Of a stretch of 64,000 nt of DNA, positions 27,983-36,510 are shown piece after piece. Made by a program: the position numbers and the translations under genes. Origin of the DNA: CAVXFL01 sp963761015 (GTDB lineage Bacteria > Pseudomonadota > Alphaproteobacteria > Acetobacterales > Acetobacteraceae); assembly GCA_963761015.1 (NCBI GenBank), contig CAVXFL010000020.1, positions 124,001 through 188,000 on the forward strand, read 5' to 3'. Each line of letters begins with the position of its first letter. Position 1 is the stretch's first letter. Below the pieces are notes generated by a model. It saw only the letters and a list, made by a program, of their open reading frames with translations, did not search any database and was not told where the DNA came from.

Positions 27983-29723
27983 ATGCGATATCGCGCGCTT
28001 CGGCATGCGGCGCTTCTGGCATCGACCCTATTGGCGGCGACCTCGTTCTCGGCGCTCGCGGCCGATGTCACCCCGCAGCGGCTGCTCAATGCGGACAAGG
28101 AACCGCAGAACTGGCTGATGGTGAACAAGGACTATTCGTCCCACCGCTATTCGCAGCTCGATCAGATCAACAAGAACAATGTGAAGGACATGCACGTCGC
28201 CTTCACCGTGGCGCTGGGCGGCGCGGTGGGCGTTGCGCCGCTGAAGGATGGCGGGCATCAGAGCACGCCGCTGGTCGATGACGGCGCCATGTACGTGGTC
28301 GACGGCTTCGGCACCGTCTACAAAATCGATGTTCGCAACCCGGCCCAAGCGCGCATCGTCTGGAAGATGGATCCAGGTATCGACAAGGCCGATGTCTGGA
28401 TCAACTCGAACCGCGGCGTGGCGCTGTACAAGAACTTCGTCATCTCGGTGACCGGCAACGGCAAGGTGCTTTGGACCAACCGCGACACCGGCGAACTGGT
28501 GAAGACGGTCCAGGTCGACGATCCGAAGAACGGCTACTCGCTGACGGCGGCTCCGCTCGTCATCGGCGACAAGCTGATCGTCGGCGGCACCGGCGGCGAC
28601 CGCGGGGCGCGCGCCCACATCGACGCGCTGAACGCCGATACCGGGGCGCGCCTGTGGCGGACCTATACCGTCCCGGCGCCCGGAGAGCCCGGCAGCGAGA
28701 CCTGGAAAGGCGACAACAACGCCTGGAAGCACGGCGGCGGCTCGTACCTGGCAGACCGGCTCCTATGATCCGCAGCAGAACGTGACGATCTGGGGCACCG
28801 GCCAGCCGGTTCCGATGTTCGACCCCGAGTATCGCCCGGGCGACAACCTGTTCACCAATTCATCGGTGGCGTTCGACCTGAACACCGGGAAGATGAAGTG
28901 GTACTTCCAGTACACGCCCGGTGACTTCCTGGACTATGACGAGGTCGGGATCCAGCAGCTTATCAATACGAAGGTGAACGGCGAGAATCGCAAGATCGTC
29001 GCGCATTTCGGCCGCAACGGCTTCTTCTATACGCTGGACCGCACCAACGGACAGTTCATCGGGGCCGAGCAGTATGTCAACAAGGTGAACTGGACCGACG
29101 GCATCGATCCGAAGACCGGCAAGCCGGTCGAGTACGACCCGAGCAAGGACCTGCAAACTTACAAGATCGGCGCGGCGTCGCGGCGCCAGCAGGGCGCGAT
29201 CGTCGGCTGCCCGTCCATCCAGGGCGGCGTGAACTACTTCCCGACGACGTATAGCGAGCGCACTCACCTGTCGTATGGCGGCGGGATCGAGGTTTGCGAT
29301 ACCGTGAAACCCGATCCGTCCAACGATGCCAGCGGCTATTTCTGGCTGGGCGGCAGCTTCGCGAGCGCCACGGAGGAAAAGGGCGGCGTGACTGCGATGG
29401 ATCCTGCCACGGGCAAGAAGGTCGGCGAGGAGATGATGAGCCATCCGGTTTATTCCGGCGTCACCTCCACCGCGGGCGGCATCTTGCTGACCACGACGCT
29501 GGATGGGACGGTCTACGCGCTGGACGACCAGACCCTGAAGCCGCTGTGGAGCTTCAATACTGGCTCGTTCAGCTCGGCCCCGCCGATGACCTATGCGGTA
29601 AACGGCAAGCAGTACGTGGCCGTGCTGATCGGCGGCAACACCGTCGCGCAGGGCAGGCTGACCAAGACGCCGAGCCTGAAGGACATGCAGAACACGTCCA
29701 TGCTGTACGTGTTCAGCCTCTAA
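27983..29723 (+). pseudogene. PQQ-dependent alcohol dehydrogenase (methanol/ethanol dehydrogenase-like), one frameshift
   Basis: Removing one T at about 28745 (TCG-T-ACC-TGG) restores 579 residues, the normal size of type I quinoprotein alcohol dehydrogenases, periplasmic enzymes that oxidise alcohols and pass electrons to a cytochrome c. A signal peptide (ALLASTLLAATSFSALAAD) is followed by an eight-bladed propeller. The catalytic Asp317 lies in LDYDEV and is followed by Asp319, giving the D-x-D pattern of lanthanide-dependent (XoxF/ExaF-type) members, where calcium enzymes have A or S at the second position. The usual adjacent Cys-Cys pair is absent (its place reads D-V-W-I-N-S-N-R-G). The ATG at 27983 has GGGAG upstream; a terminator follows the stop. 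The break is probably a sequencing insertion. Confidence 0.88.
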
Positions 29724-29749
29724 TTCCGGCTGACCATACGCCAAGCATT

Positions 29750-29777
29750 GCGGCCGCCGAAAGGCGGCCGCCTTTTT
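29750..29777 (+). terminator. Rho-independent terminator after the PQQ dehydrogenase
   Basis: A perfect 9-bp stem GCGGCCGCC/GGCGGCCGC with a GAAA tetraloop is followed by CTTTTTG. It lies 27 bp after the dehydrogenase stop and ends the plus-strand transcript facing the cytochrome c gene. Confidence 0.9.
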
Positions 29778-29812
29778 GTTCGCCGTAGGATGGGTCGAGC
29801 CGCAGCGAGGCG

Positions 29813-30358
29813 CTATTTCTTCGGATAGATGTCGCAGCGCGATGTTTTTGCATCGTAATAATCCACGCATTCAGCGTGCGTGACTGGCCCCGCCCCTTTC
29901 AGCTTCGTGGCGACGTAATCGGCGAGCGCGGCGATTTCGTCCGCTTGCAGCGTCGTCTTGGCGCGGTCGGGCATCATGTTGCGCTTCACCAGATCCGCTT
30001 CCGTCATGCCGTAGCAGCGCTTATCGGTATAGGCGAACCGGTCGAAATACGGCATCGGCGTTCCCGGCCGGCCGCACTGGATCAGCATGCGAATCTGATC
30101 GCGGGTGAGTTGGGTCGCACGCAGCGAGGGCGGCCGACCGGGGTGATGGAAGCCGCCGTTGCCGTCGCCCGCCCAGCCGTGACAGAAATTGCATTCGGCC
30201 TTGTTGTGCCAGATCCGCTTGCCCCAGGCGACGTTCCCGGAATCGGCACGCGCTGAGGCGGACGGAACCGTCAGCGCCACCGCAAGGGCGAGCATCGCCG
30301 CCGGTGCTGCTAGCCGGAACGCCCGGGGGGCAATTTCATCCGCACCATTCCACGCCAT
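29813..30358 (-). CDS. Cytochrome c, probable electron acceptor of the PQQ dehydrogenase
   Basis: A 181-residue secreted protein. A signal peptide (AAPAAMLALAVALTVPSASARA) precedes one class I haem motif C56-N-F-C59-H60; the axial Met is likely M102 in GTPMPYFDRF. It has extra cysteines near the C-terminus (HAECVDYYD, SRCDIYP) that may form a disulfide. I chose ATG 30358, which has GGAG six bases ahead; an ATG at 30421 that overlaps the upstream stop is also possible but would give an overlong leader. Such cytochromes shuttle electrons from quinoprotein alcohol dehydrogenases to the respiratory chain, and the PQQ dehydrogenase gene is convergent with it. Confidence 0.82.
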   Translation of the reverse strand: MAWNGADEIAPRAFRLAAPAAMLALAVALTVPSASARADSGNVAWGKRIWHNKAECNFCHGWAGDGNGGFHHPGRPPSLRATQLTRDQIRMLIQCGRPGTPMPYFDRFAYTDKRCYGMTEADLVKRNMMPDRAKTTLQADEIAALADYVATKLKGAGPVTHAECVDYYDAKTSRCDIYPKK

Positions 30359-30417
30359 CGTTTTCTCCGCCTGCCGCTCCGCCATGTCCGCGAGAAGCCG
30401 TGAATTGTTCGCGCCGT

Positions 30418-30906
30418 TCATGGGCGGTCCACGAAAATGCCGGCCATGGCGCGGAACTTGGTCGGTGGCACGAACTGCCCCTGCCACAGACCGCGCTTGT
30501 GTGCCCTGGCGTCGGCCTCGGCGACGACATAGTCCTTCAACTCTTTCACCCGCGCGACGCCAAATCCGCTACGCACGAACTGTTCGTTCAGGCTCTGGCC
30601 GTTGATGGTGCATTGTCCGAGCACGCGACCATAGTCGTCTGGCTGGCCGATCACGTCGCAGGTCGCCGGGCCTTGATCGACCAGGATTTGCAACTCGCGC
30701 ACCGCCGCCGGCCAGCAGGCCCACGGCTTCGCCGACATCGTGCAGCTCTGCTTGCGCATGACCAAATCGACGCCGAACAGCATGACGTACTGGCTGCCGA
30801 TTTTGATAACCGTGCTGTCGATCACCTCGGCCCGTCCAACAATCTGACGGGCCTCGGCCTGCGTCGCTAGCGTGGCAATCGCCAGCGCGAGAACTGCGCG
30901 CTTCAT
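30418..30906 (-). CDS. Thermonuclease-like (SNase-fold) secreted protein
   Basis: A 162-residue protein with a signal peptide (KRAVLALAIATLATQAEA) and a staphylococcal-nuclease-like OB fold: G-R-A-E-V-I-D-S-T-V-I-K-I, Y-V-M-L-F-G-V-D, Y-G-R-V-L-G-Q-C-T-I-N-G-Q-S-L-N-E-Q-F-V and the C-terminal A-R-A-H-K-R-G-L-W. The catalytic Arg/Glu of true nucleases are not both evident, so enzymatic activity is uncertain. The ATG at 30906 has GGGGGG upstream. It ends 4 bp inside a possible start of the cytochrome c gene, so the two are likely co-transcribed. Confidence 0.7.
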   Translation of the reverse strand: MKRAVLALAIATLATQAEARQIVGRAEVIDSTVIKIGSQYVMLFGVDLVMRKQSCTMSAKPWACWPAAVRELQILVDQGPATCDVIGQPDDYGRVLGQCTINGQSLNEQFVRSGFGVARVKELKDYVVAEADARAHKRGLWQGQFVPPTKFRAMAGIFVDRP

Positions 30907-31019
30907 GTTCCCCCCAAAATTCCGCCCGGCTGGTCGGAATTCCGGCCGCCGCGTTTGTCGGTTTTGGCGAAAGCTTATAAGATGACGTGCGACAAGCGCA
31001 ACCAGCCGAGACGCCGAGC

Positions 31020-31832
31020 ATGCTGTTTTGCGATAGCGGGCGAACGAAATCGTGGACGCGGAGGATGCTGCCGGCGGGCGCATTGGTTGCGCTGCTCGGC
31101 GTCGGCATTGCAAATGCCGCCGGGCAGCAGAGCGCTTCCAACGCCGCGGCCTTCCTGGCCGGCACGACGAAGGATTGCCCCGGCTGCGATCTGCGCGGCG
31201 CGCGGCTGAAGCGGCGTGATCTCAGCGGGGCGGATCTCACCGGTGCCGATCTGACCGGCGCGGTTCTGCACGCCGCCAGGCTGGTCAACGCGAAGCTGGA
31301 CCATGCCAAGCTCCAGGACGCCAATCTGGACAAGGCCGAGATGCGGCGCGCCTCGCTGCGCGGCGCCGATCTCGACGGCGCACTGCTTTACGCGACCGAT
31401 CTGAGCGGCGCCAACCTGGCCGGCGCCGTGTTGACCGGGGCGCGTATGCAGCATTCCCGGCTAACTCGCGCGGTGCTGCGCGGCGCGGATCTGTCGCGCG
31501 CGATGGTGACGGACGCGGAAATGACCGACTGCGACTTGTCGCACAGCACCCTGAAGCGCGCCAACCTGAGCGGCGCAAACCTGAGCCGCTGCAATCTCGA
31601 CTTCGCCCAGGCCCGGGGCGCCGGATTCGTCGGCGCGCGCATACGCAACGCCAAATTGCGAGGCATATCCGCGATCCAGGTCGATTTCTATCAGGCGGAC
31701 CTGTCCGGCTCCGACCTCACCGACGGCGATTTCCGCGGTTCGCGGCTCGAACTGGCCGAGCTGGACGGCGCCACCACGACCGGCATGAAGACCCAGGGAG
31801 CCGTCCTCGTCGACGGCACGATCGGCCGCTGA
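31020..31832 (+). CDS. Secreted pentapeptide-repeat protein
   Basis: A 270-residue protein starting at ATG 31020 (alternatives 30987 and 31065). A hydrophobic signal-like segment (ALVALLGVGIANAAG) is followed by a CPGC pair and then about 25 A(D/N)LxG pentapeptide units (DLSGADLTGADLTGAVL and similar), which fold as a right-handed quadrilateral beta-helix. The role is unknown; members of this fold are structural or protective. It is divergent from the thermonuclease-like gene, sharing a 113-bp spacer with a TATAAG hexamer at its plus-strand side. Confidence 0.8.
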   Translation: MLFCDSGRTKSWTRRMLPAGALVALLGVGIANAAGQQSASNAAAFLAGTTKDCPGCDLRGARLKRRDLSGADLTGADLTGAVLHAARLVNAKLDHAKLQDANLDKAEMRRASLRGADLDGALLYATDLSGANLAGAVLTGARMQHSRLTRAVLRGADLSRAMVTDAEMTDCDLSHSTLKRANLSGANLSRCNLDFAQARGAGFVGARIRNAKLRGISAIQVDFYQADLSGSDLTDGDFRGSRLELAELDGATTTGMKTQGAVLVDGTIGR

Positions 31833-31842
31833 AGCGGTGGGG

Positions 31843-32583
31843 TCAGGTCGGTCGGGTATTCGGCGCGGACAGGGTCGCGTCGTACATCTCGAAGCGCGTC
31901 ATGCTCTCGAACGCGCCGGTATCCGTCCGGCCGGTTTTCGGATCGACGAAGCGCTCGCCTTTCTTGTGCAGGAAGCGCTGTTCGAGAAGCAAGTGCATGC
32001 CGTTTGCCGCCTTTTCGCAGGTCGTCTTGATGAACAGCGACCCGATCGGACTTTCTCCCTCGGTCGGGGGGACTTTTTGGCAGGTCCATTGGCCGTCGCC
32101 GAAGCGTTGGCGGAGGAAATTCCCGAGTTCCCAGAACTCGAACCGGTGGCGTGATGTATCCTGTCGCGGGTCGGTCACCATGCGCTCGCCGCGCACCCGC
32201 CCGGCGTCGTCGAACAGCACCGAGGCGACCACCGGGAACTCGAACACGGTGGTGCCCGCGTACATCTTGATTTCGGTCGGCAACTCGAGCGCCCGCGCGC
32301 GATACTCGAGTTCGTCGTCGTATTGGAAATACACCTCGTGCAGCCCGTCCGCCTCCGGCTTGCACTTCTTGAAATCGGCAAAACTCTTCAGCCGTATCGC
32401 CGGCGGGCCGCCATTCGTGCCGCAGGCAATGTTGATGAATTCGTGCGGAATGTCCGCAGCGGCCTCGCCGATATGGATGTCCCAGATGGTGTAGCGCTTG
32501 GGCCATTCGGCGGCGCGCGGCGGGCGCGGCGCCAGCCAAACCCCGGTCACGAAAAGCAAGCCGAGCAGCCGCCAGGCGTTCAT
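31843..32583 (-). CDS. Hypothetical secreted protein of the PQQ operon
   Basis: A 246-residue protein with a signal peptide (LLGLLFVTGVWLAPRPPRAAEW). The mature part has four or so conserved-looking cysteines (CGTNGG, KKCKP, WTCQK, TTCEK) and alternating strands, suggesting a disulfide-bonded periplasmic beta protein. I do not recognise the family. It is 19 bp downstream of the ABC-type binding protein gene and so is the last gene of the pqqA operon, which implies a role in periplasmic alcohol oxidation. Confidence 0.65.
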   Translation of the reverse strand: MNAWRLLGLLFVTGVWLAPRPPRAAEWPKRYTIWDIHIGEAAADIPHEFINIACGTNGGPPAIRLKSFADFKKCKPEADGLHEVYFQYDDELEYRARALELPTEIKMYAGTTVFEFPVVASVLFDDAGRVRGERMVTDPRQDTSRHRFEFWELGNFLRQRFGDGQWTCQKVPPTEGESPIGSLFIKTTCEKAANGMHLLLEQRFLHKKGERFVDPKTGRTDTGAFESMTRFEMYDATLSAPNTRPT

Positions 32584-32602
32584 GGCTGATCCTCCGCGTA
32601 GA

Positions 32603-33817
32603 TCAGAACCGGCATTGCGTCTCCGGCGCGTCCACGCCGAGCGTGTCCAGCACGTTGGTCTGGTGCAGAAACTCCGGGAGCGGCGCCCGCTCGATCACGG
32701 CGTCGGCGGTTGCGAGCAGCACTGGCGCGCGCAGTTGATGGTCCCATGGCCGAAAACTGCCCGGATTTCCCTTCACGGTATCGAGGTTGAGCCGATTGCT
32801 CAGCAGAAAGGCCTTGACCGTGGTGAAGTCGGTCGCGTTGGTATGCACGACCGCTTCGGTAATGGCCTTGACCGCCTCCCAGGCGGCCCAGTCGGCGCCG
32901 TTCATGCGCCAGCGCGGCGCCAATCTCTCGAAACGGTGTTGCAGCTGTACCGCGGCATCACGGTTCCAGTTCCACGACCACGCTGTCGGCATCAGCCCGG
33001 CGCTGCCGACCACCGGGCGCGGCAGGCTCGTCTGGTAAGGGACGTAGCGGCCGAGTTCGCCGCTGGTGTCGGCGACATAGACCACGTCGTAGCGCGCGCC
33101 GGCGGTCATCAGGGCGATGTTGCTCTCGTCGCGATTACGCGGGTCGTTGGTCAGCAGAAACGGCCGCACGCCGACGATCCTGGCCTGGAATTTTCGCGCC
33201 GAGCGGCGCAGCGCGGCGACCAGCGCCGCATCCTCGGGCGCCGGCCCTTGCAGGACCAAAATCTGCCGCCAGTCCTTGGTGACGAGAAACTGCAGCAGGC
33301 CGTCGGTGAGCATCGCGTTGCTGGGATAGAGGTGCAGCACGTTGGGCATGCACGCCGCCCCGCGCAGCAAATCGTCCGGAGCCGATACGTTCAGCAGCAT
33401 GATCGGCTGTGCCGCGAGCCGATGCGCGAGTTCGTTCAGCGCCGCGGCCGGCAAATCGGCGAGCACGAAATGCACGTTATCGGTGGCGACCCAACGCGCG
33501 ACCTGTCCCGCGAGGTCCGCGGCCGATTTCCCGCTCGCCTTTTGCAGGCTGAACTCGACGTGGATCACGCGTCCGATCGCCTTGGCGTCCTGCAACGCCA
33601 CTTCGCTGCCCGGATACGGGCGCCCGAGATCTTCGAAGGTGATCCCGGCGATACGGCCACGTTTCGCATAGCGCGGATCGTTGGTCAGATCGACATAGCC
33701 GAGCTTCATCGATCGCGTCGGCGGCGTCGGCGCTGCGTGCACCGCCGCAGCCGAAAAGCCAGCCAGATTCAGGGCGAGCAGCACCGCAACAGCGACGCCG
33801 CGGAGGCGCTCAATCAT
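32603..33817 (-). CDS. ABC-type substrate-binding protein of the PQQ-dependent alcohol dehydrogenase system
   Basis: A 404-residue periplasmic binding-protein-fold protein with a signal peptide (VAVAVLLALNLAGFSAAAVHA). It has the two-lobe leucine/branched-chain binding-protein look (GYVDLTNDPRYAKRGRIAGITFEDLGRPYPG, VLLNVSAPDDLLRG, DVVYVADTSGELGRY, SWNWNRDAAVQLQHRFERLA). This pattern matches the family named for its link to PQQ dehydrogenases (TIGR03863). It overlaps the beta-propeller gene by 8 bp. The ATPase and permease of the corresponding transporter are not in the window, so the ligand-handling role may not be transport. Confidence 0.85.
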   Translation of the reverse strand: MIERLRGVAVAVLLALNLAGFSAAAVHAAPTPPTRSMKLGYVDLTNDPRYAKRGRIAGITFEDLGRPYPGSEVALQDAKAIGRVIHVEFSLQKASGKSAADLAGQVARWVATDNVHFVLADLPAAALNELAHRLAAQPIMLLNVSAPDDLLRGAACMPNVLHLYPSNAMLTDGLLQFLVTKDWRQILVLQGPAPEDAALVAALRRSARKFQARIVGVRPFLLTNDPRNRDESNIALMTAGARYDVVYVADTSGELGRYVPYQTSLPRPVVGSAGLMPTAWSWNWNRDAAVQLQHRFERLAPRWRMNGADWAAWEAVKAITEAVVHTNATDFTTVKAFLLSNRLNLDTVKGNPGSFRPWDHQLRAPVLLATADAVIERAPLPEFLHQTNVLDTLGVDAPETQCRF

Positions 33818-34829
33818 CCACGAGCACCGTGTGCGGCACGCGGCCGACCGGAATTGTCCGAACCGCCTTGCGGCTTCGCATGTCCACGATGGACAAGTCG
33901 TCGCTCAGGCCGTTGGCCACGTAGAGCGTCTTGTCGTCGGCGCTGAGCGCCACGCCCCAGGCGCGGCTGCCAACCAGGATATAGTCCAGCACCTTCCTTG
34001 TCGCGGTGTCGACCAAGGCGACGTGGTTGGCGCGGCCGAGTGCCACGACCGCCAGCTTGCCGTCATGGGTCAGCGTCATGCCGACCGGCGTGACATCGAC
34101 CTGACGAAAGCCCGGCGGCAAAAAGTCGATGGCACCGACCACGCGGTTGCTGGCGCGGTCGATCACCGACACCTGGCCCGACAGCTCGTTCGAAACCCAG
34201 AGTTCCTTGCCGTTCGGCAACAGCAGGAACCGCCGCGGCCGCGTCCCGACCAGGATGTTGTTCGTCACCGCCCCGGCCCCGAGGTCGATCACGTGAACCA
34301 TGTCGGTCACTTCGGAGGTCACGTAGAGGGTCTTGCCGTCCGGGGTGATCGCGATGCCCTCGGGCTCGGCGCCGGTCGGGATTTCGCGCAGGATCAGCTT
34401 GTCGGCAATGCCGATCTCCTGCACCGAGGAGCCTTCCTCGTCCGAGACATACAGCTTCGATTCGTCGCGGCTGAGCCCGAACATTTCCGGCGAGGGGCCG
34501 GTCGGAATGTGATCGACCACGGCGAGCTTGGCGACATCGATCACGTCGATGTCGTCGTCATCGCCGCAGGCGACGAGAAGCTGCGTGTGGTGATTGCGGA
34601 AATGCATGTCGCGGGGACGGTGCGACGTTTCGATCCATTTGATGATCTTGTAGTCGTGCTTGGGATCGATCACCGCGATGTTGTTCGTCCGCTCGTGGCT
34701 GACAAAAATGTAGCCGGTCCCGTTGGCGCTCGCGGCAGCGGAAAGCCCGCCGACGAACAGCAACAAGGCGACGACGGACCACAACAATCGACGAAACGCG
34801 CGTATGGCGGCGCCAAACATTGTGGCCAT
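33810..34829 (-). CDS. PQQ-dependent catabolism-associated beta-propeller protein
   Basis: A 339-residue secreted protein with a signal peptide (LLWSVVALLLFVGGLSAAASA), then seven propeller repeats of the YVTN/surface-layer kind: IFVSHERTNNIAVID, VACGDDDDIDVID, LYVSDEEGSSVQEI, LYVTSEVTDMVHVIDL, LWVSNELSGQVSVID, VVALGRANHVALVD and LYVANGLSDDLSIVD. It matches the PQQ-associated family (TIGR03866), usually encoded beside quinoprotein dehydrogenases. A role as a scaffold or electron-transfer aid is suspected for the family but not proven. It follows pqqA after 160 bp containing a hairpin. Confidence 0.85.
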   Translation of the reverse strand: MATMFGAAIRAFRRLLWSVVALLLFVGGLSAAASANGTGYIFVSHERTNNIAVIDPKHDYKIIKWIETSHRPRDMHFRNHHTQLLVACGDDDDIDVIDVAKLAVVDHIPTGPSPEMFGLSRDESKLYVSDEEGSSVQEIGIADKLILREIPTGAEPEGIAITPDGKTLYVTSEVTDMVHVIDLGAGAVTNNILVGTRPRRFLLLPNGKELWVSNELSGQVSVIDRASNRVVGAIDFLPPGFRQVDVTPVGMTLTHDGKLAVVALGRANHVALVDTATRKVLDYILVGSRAWGVALSADDKTLYVANGLSDDLSIVDMRSRKAVRTIPVGRVPHTVLVDD

Positions 34830-34950
34830 GACCGCGTCTCACGAGTAAGGCGTCAGCATAGGCGCGCGCCAAGTAGCATCGGACACGTCACGGCCACTGC
34901 TGCGATGGTCAGCCAAACGTCCGGCCAAGCCAATTCCGGCAAATCCGGCG

Positions 34951-34979
34951 GCGCTGCCAAGGCAAAGCCCTGGCAGCGC
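34951..34979 (-). promoter_or_regulatory. Hairpin between pqqA and downstream genes
   Basis: GCGCTGCCA and its reverse complement TGGCAGCGC flank an inner GGC/GCC stem with an AAA loop (plus-strand reading), making a strong near-perfect 12-bp hairpin 11 nt beyond the pqqA stop. There is no T-run on the minus strand. Stem-loops after pqqA are known in PQQ operons to reduce read-through and raise pqqA relative to later genes; the same function is inferred here. Confidence 0.6.
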
Positions 34980-34989
34980 GCAGATCAGT

Positions 34990-35070
34990 TCACTTTATGC
35001 CGGCGCACGCATAGCTGTTGATTTCGGCGCCCAGGGCGATTTCGACCAGTTTGGGGGTCTTCCAGCTCAT
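34990..35070 (-). CDS. pqqA: PQQ precursor peptide PqqA
   Basis: A tiny 26-residue gene, easily missed. It begins MSWKTPKLVE and contains the hallmark pair Glu16 and Tyr20 (G-A-E-I-N-S-Y), spaced as in all PqqA peptides; these two residues are cross-linked and excised to form pyrroloquinoline quinone. A perfect AGGAGG sits seven bases before the ATG. The biosynthesis genes pqqB-pqqE are not in the window. Instead the peptide gene heads the operon of PQQ-associated periplasmic proteins, 4-7 kb from the PQQ dehydrogenase. It may boost PQQ supply when the dehydrogenase is needed, with the maturation enzymes acting in trans. Confidence 0.9.
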   Translation of the reverse strand: MSWKTPKLVEIALGAEINSYACAGIK

Positions 35071-35252
35071 GACGATTCCTCCTGTATTGGCATCGAACAG
35101 ATCGGTGCCCCGAATTCTCGGGTATTGGCCTCCCGCAGTGCAGGAAGGCGATTATCCATCACGAAAAAGCCATCCTAAGTGACACATCGAACCCGGTTCA
35201 TCAAGGCCTAATCAACGCCTCGCCGCGCGGGTTGCGCGCGACCCGCCGCTGC

Positions 35253-36492
35253 TCACGCCGGAAACATGTCGAACGGGGCGAAGTCCTGCTTGAGCACGCC
35301 CGGCACATCGGCGCAGCCCATCCAGCCGCGGATCATGGTGGCGTAGACACGGCGGAAGTCGGTCGTGAAGCGCATATTGCCGTCGTCCAGATCGGTCAGG
35401 CTCGGCATCGCGCCGTAATGGCCGCCATGCACCTTGCGTCCCGCCACGAACACCGGCCCGGCGGTGCCGTGGTCGGTGCCCAGATTGGCGTTCTCCGCGA
35501 CCCGCCGCCCGAACTCGCTGAATACCATCACCGACACGTCGTCGCCGCGGCCAATGCCGCGCCATGTCCTGCACGAAGGCGGCGATGTGGTCGGACGTGT
35601 AAGTCAGAATCCGGGCGTGCGTGTCCCGCTGCGTCACGTGCGTGTCGAACGCGTTGTGCGGATAGGCCACATAGTAGATGCGGGTCGGAAATTCCGCGGC
35701 GATCAGCGCCGCGACCCGTTCCAGCCCGAACCGGTACAATCCGTAATCCACCGGCGTGCGGTAGGCGGCGCAGGCCTCGCGGACATGCGTCTGGGCGTGC
35801 TGCGCGCTCCCGGCGACGCCGAACAGAAAGGCCTCGGTCGGGTTCCGCGGGCGCCGCGGCGCCGCCAGTTCGCTCAGCGCGTGCCGCTCGTCGAACAGCG
35901 CCCCGCGCGCGAACGCCTCCGGCTTGTCGAACACCAGCGGCACGTGGTTGCGCGCGCGCACGGCAAGCGATTGGTGGTCCTCGACGTTCACCAGGAAGTC
36001 GGCGGTGTTTTTCGGGTCGATGGCGTCGGCGAGCCGCCCGAGCCAGCCGTACGCGTCACCGCGGTGTGGCGCGCCGGTGTGCCAATACGCCATCGAGGTG
36101 AAGTGCGAAAAGCTCGGTTGCTCGTAGCCGCAGCCGTGCACGATGGCGAGTTGCCCGTCCTTGTACAGCCGCTCGAGGCCGGCCATGGTCGATTGCAGGC
36201 CGAAGCGGTCGTCCAGCTTGCGCAGCTTGGCCGCGCGGATGCCGAGCTTCGGCCGCGCGCGGTAATAGGCGTCATCGGTAAACGGAACCACGGTGTTCAG
36301 CCCGTCGTTCGCGCCCGACAGCTCCACCACGACCAGGATGCGGCCGTTGCCCGTCGCGGCAGCGGCCTGCGCCACGCCGCCGAGCAGCGGTGACGCGCCC
36401 CAGCCGACCACGCCGGCCCCCAGCCCGAACACGCCGGCGCGCAGCACATCCCGTCGCGCCGGGCCGCTCAGCTTCGTGGATGAGGTGGCCAT
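35253..36492 (-). pseudogene. DUF1501 (Tat-exported, sulfatase-fold) protein, one frameshift
   Basis: Repaired by removing one G near 35560, the gene encodes 412 residues. The N-terminus has a Tat signal (RRDVLRAGVFGLGAGVVGWG). The domain resembles alkaline-phosphatase-like folds (VVVELSGANDGLNTVVP, VHGCGYEQPSFSHFTSMAYW, FSEFGRRVAENANLGTDHGTAGPVFVAG). DUF1501 proteins are nearly always encoded with a DUF1800 gene, as here (18 bp upstream). The pair is exported, but its function is unknown. GGGAGG lies upstream of the ATG. Confidence 0.85.
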
Positions 36493-36510
36493 GAGCGTTC
36501 CTCCCTGGGT

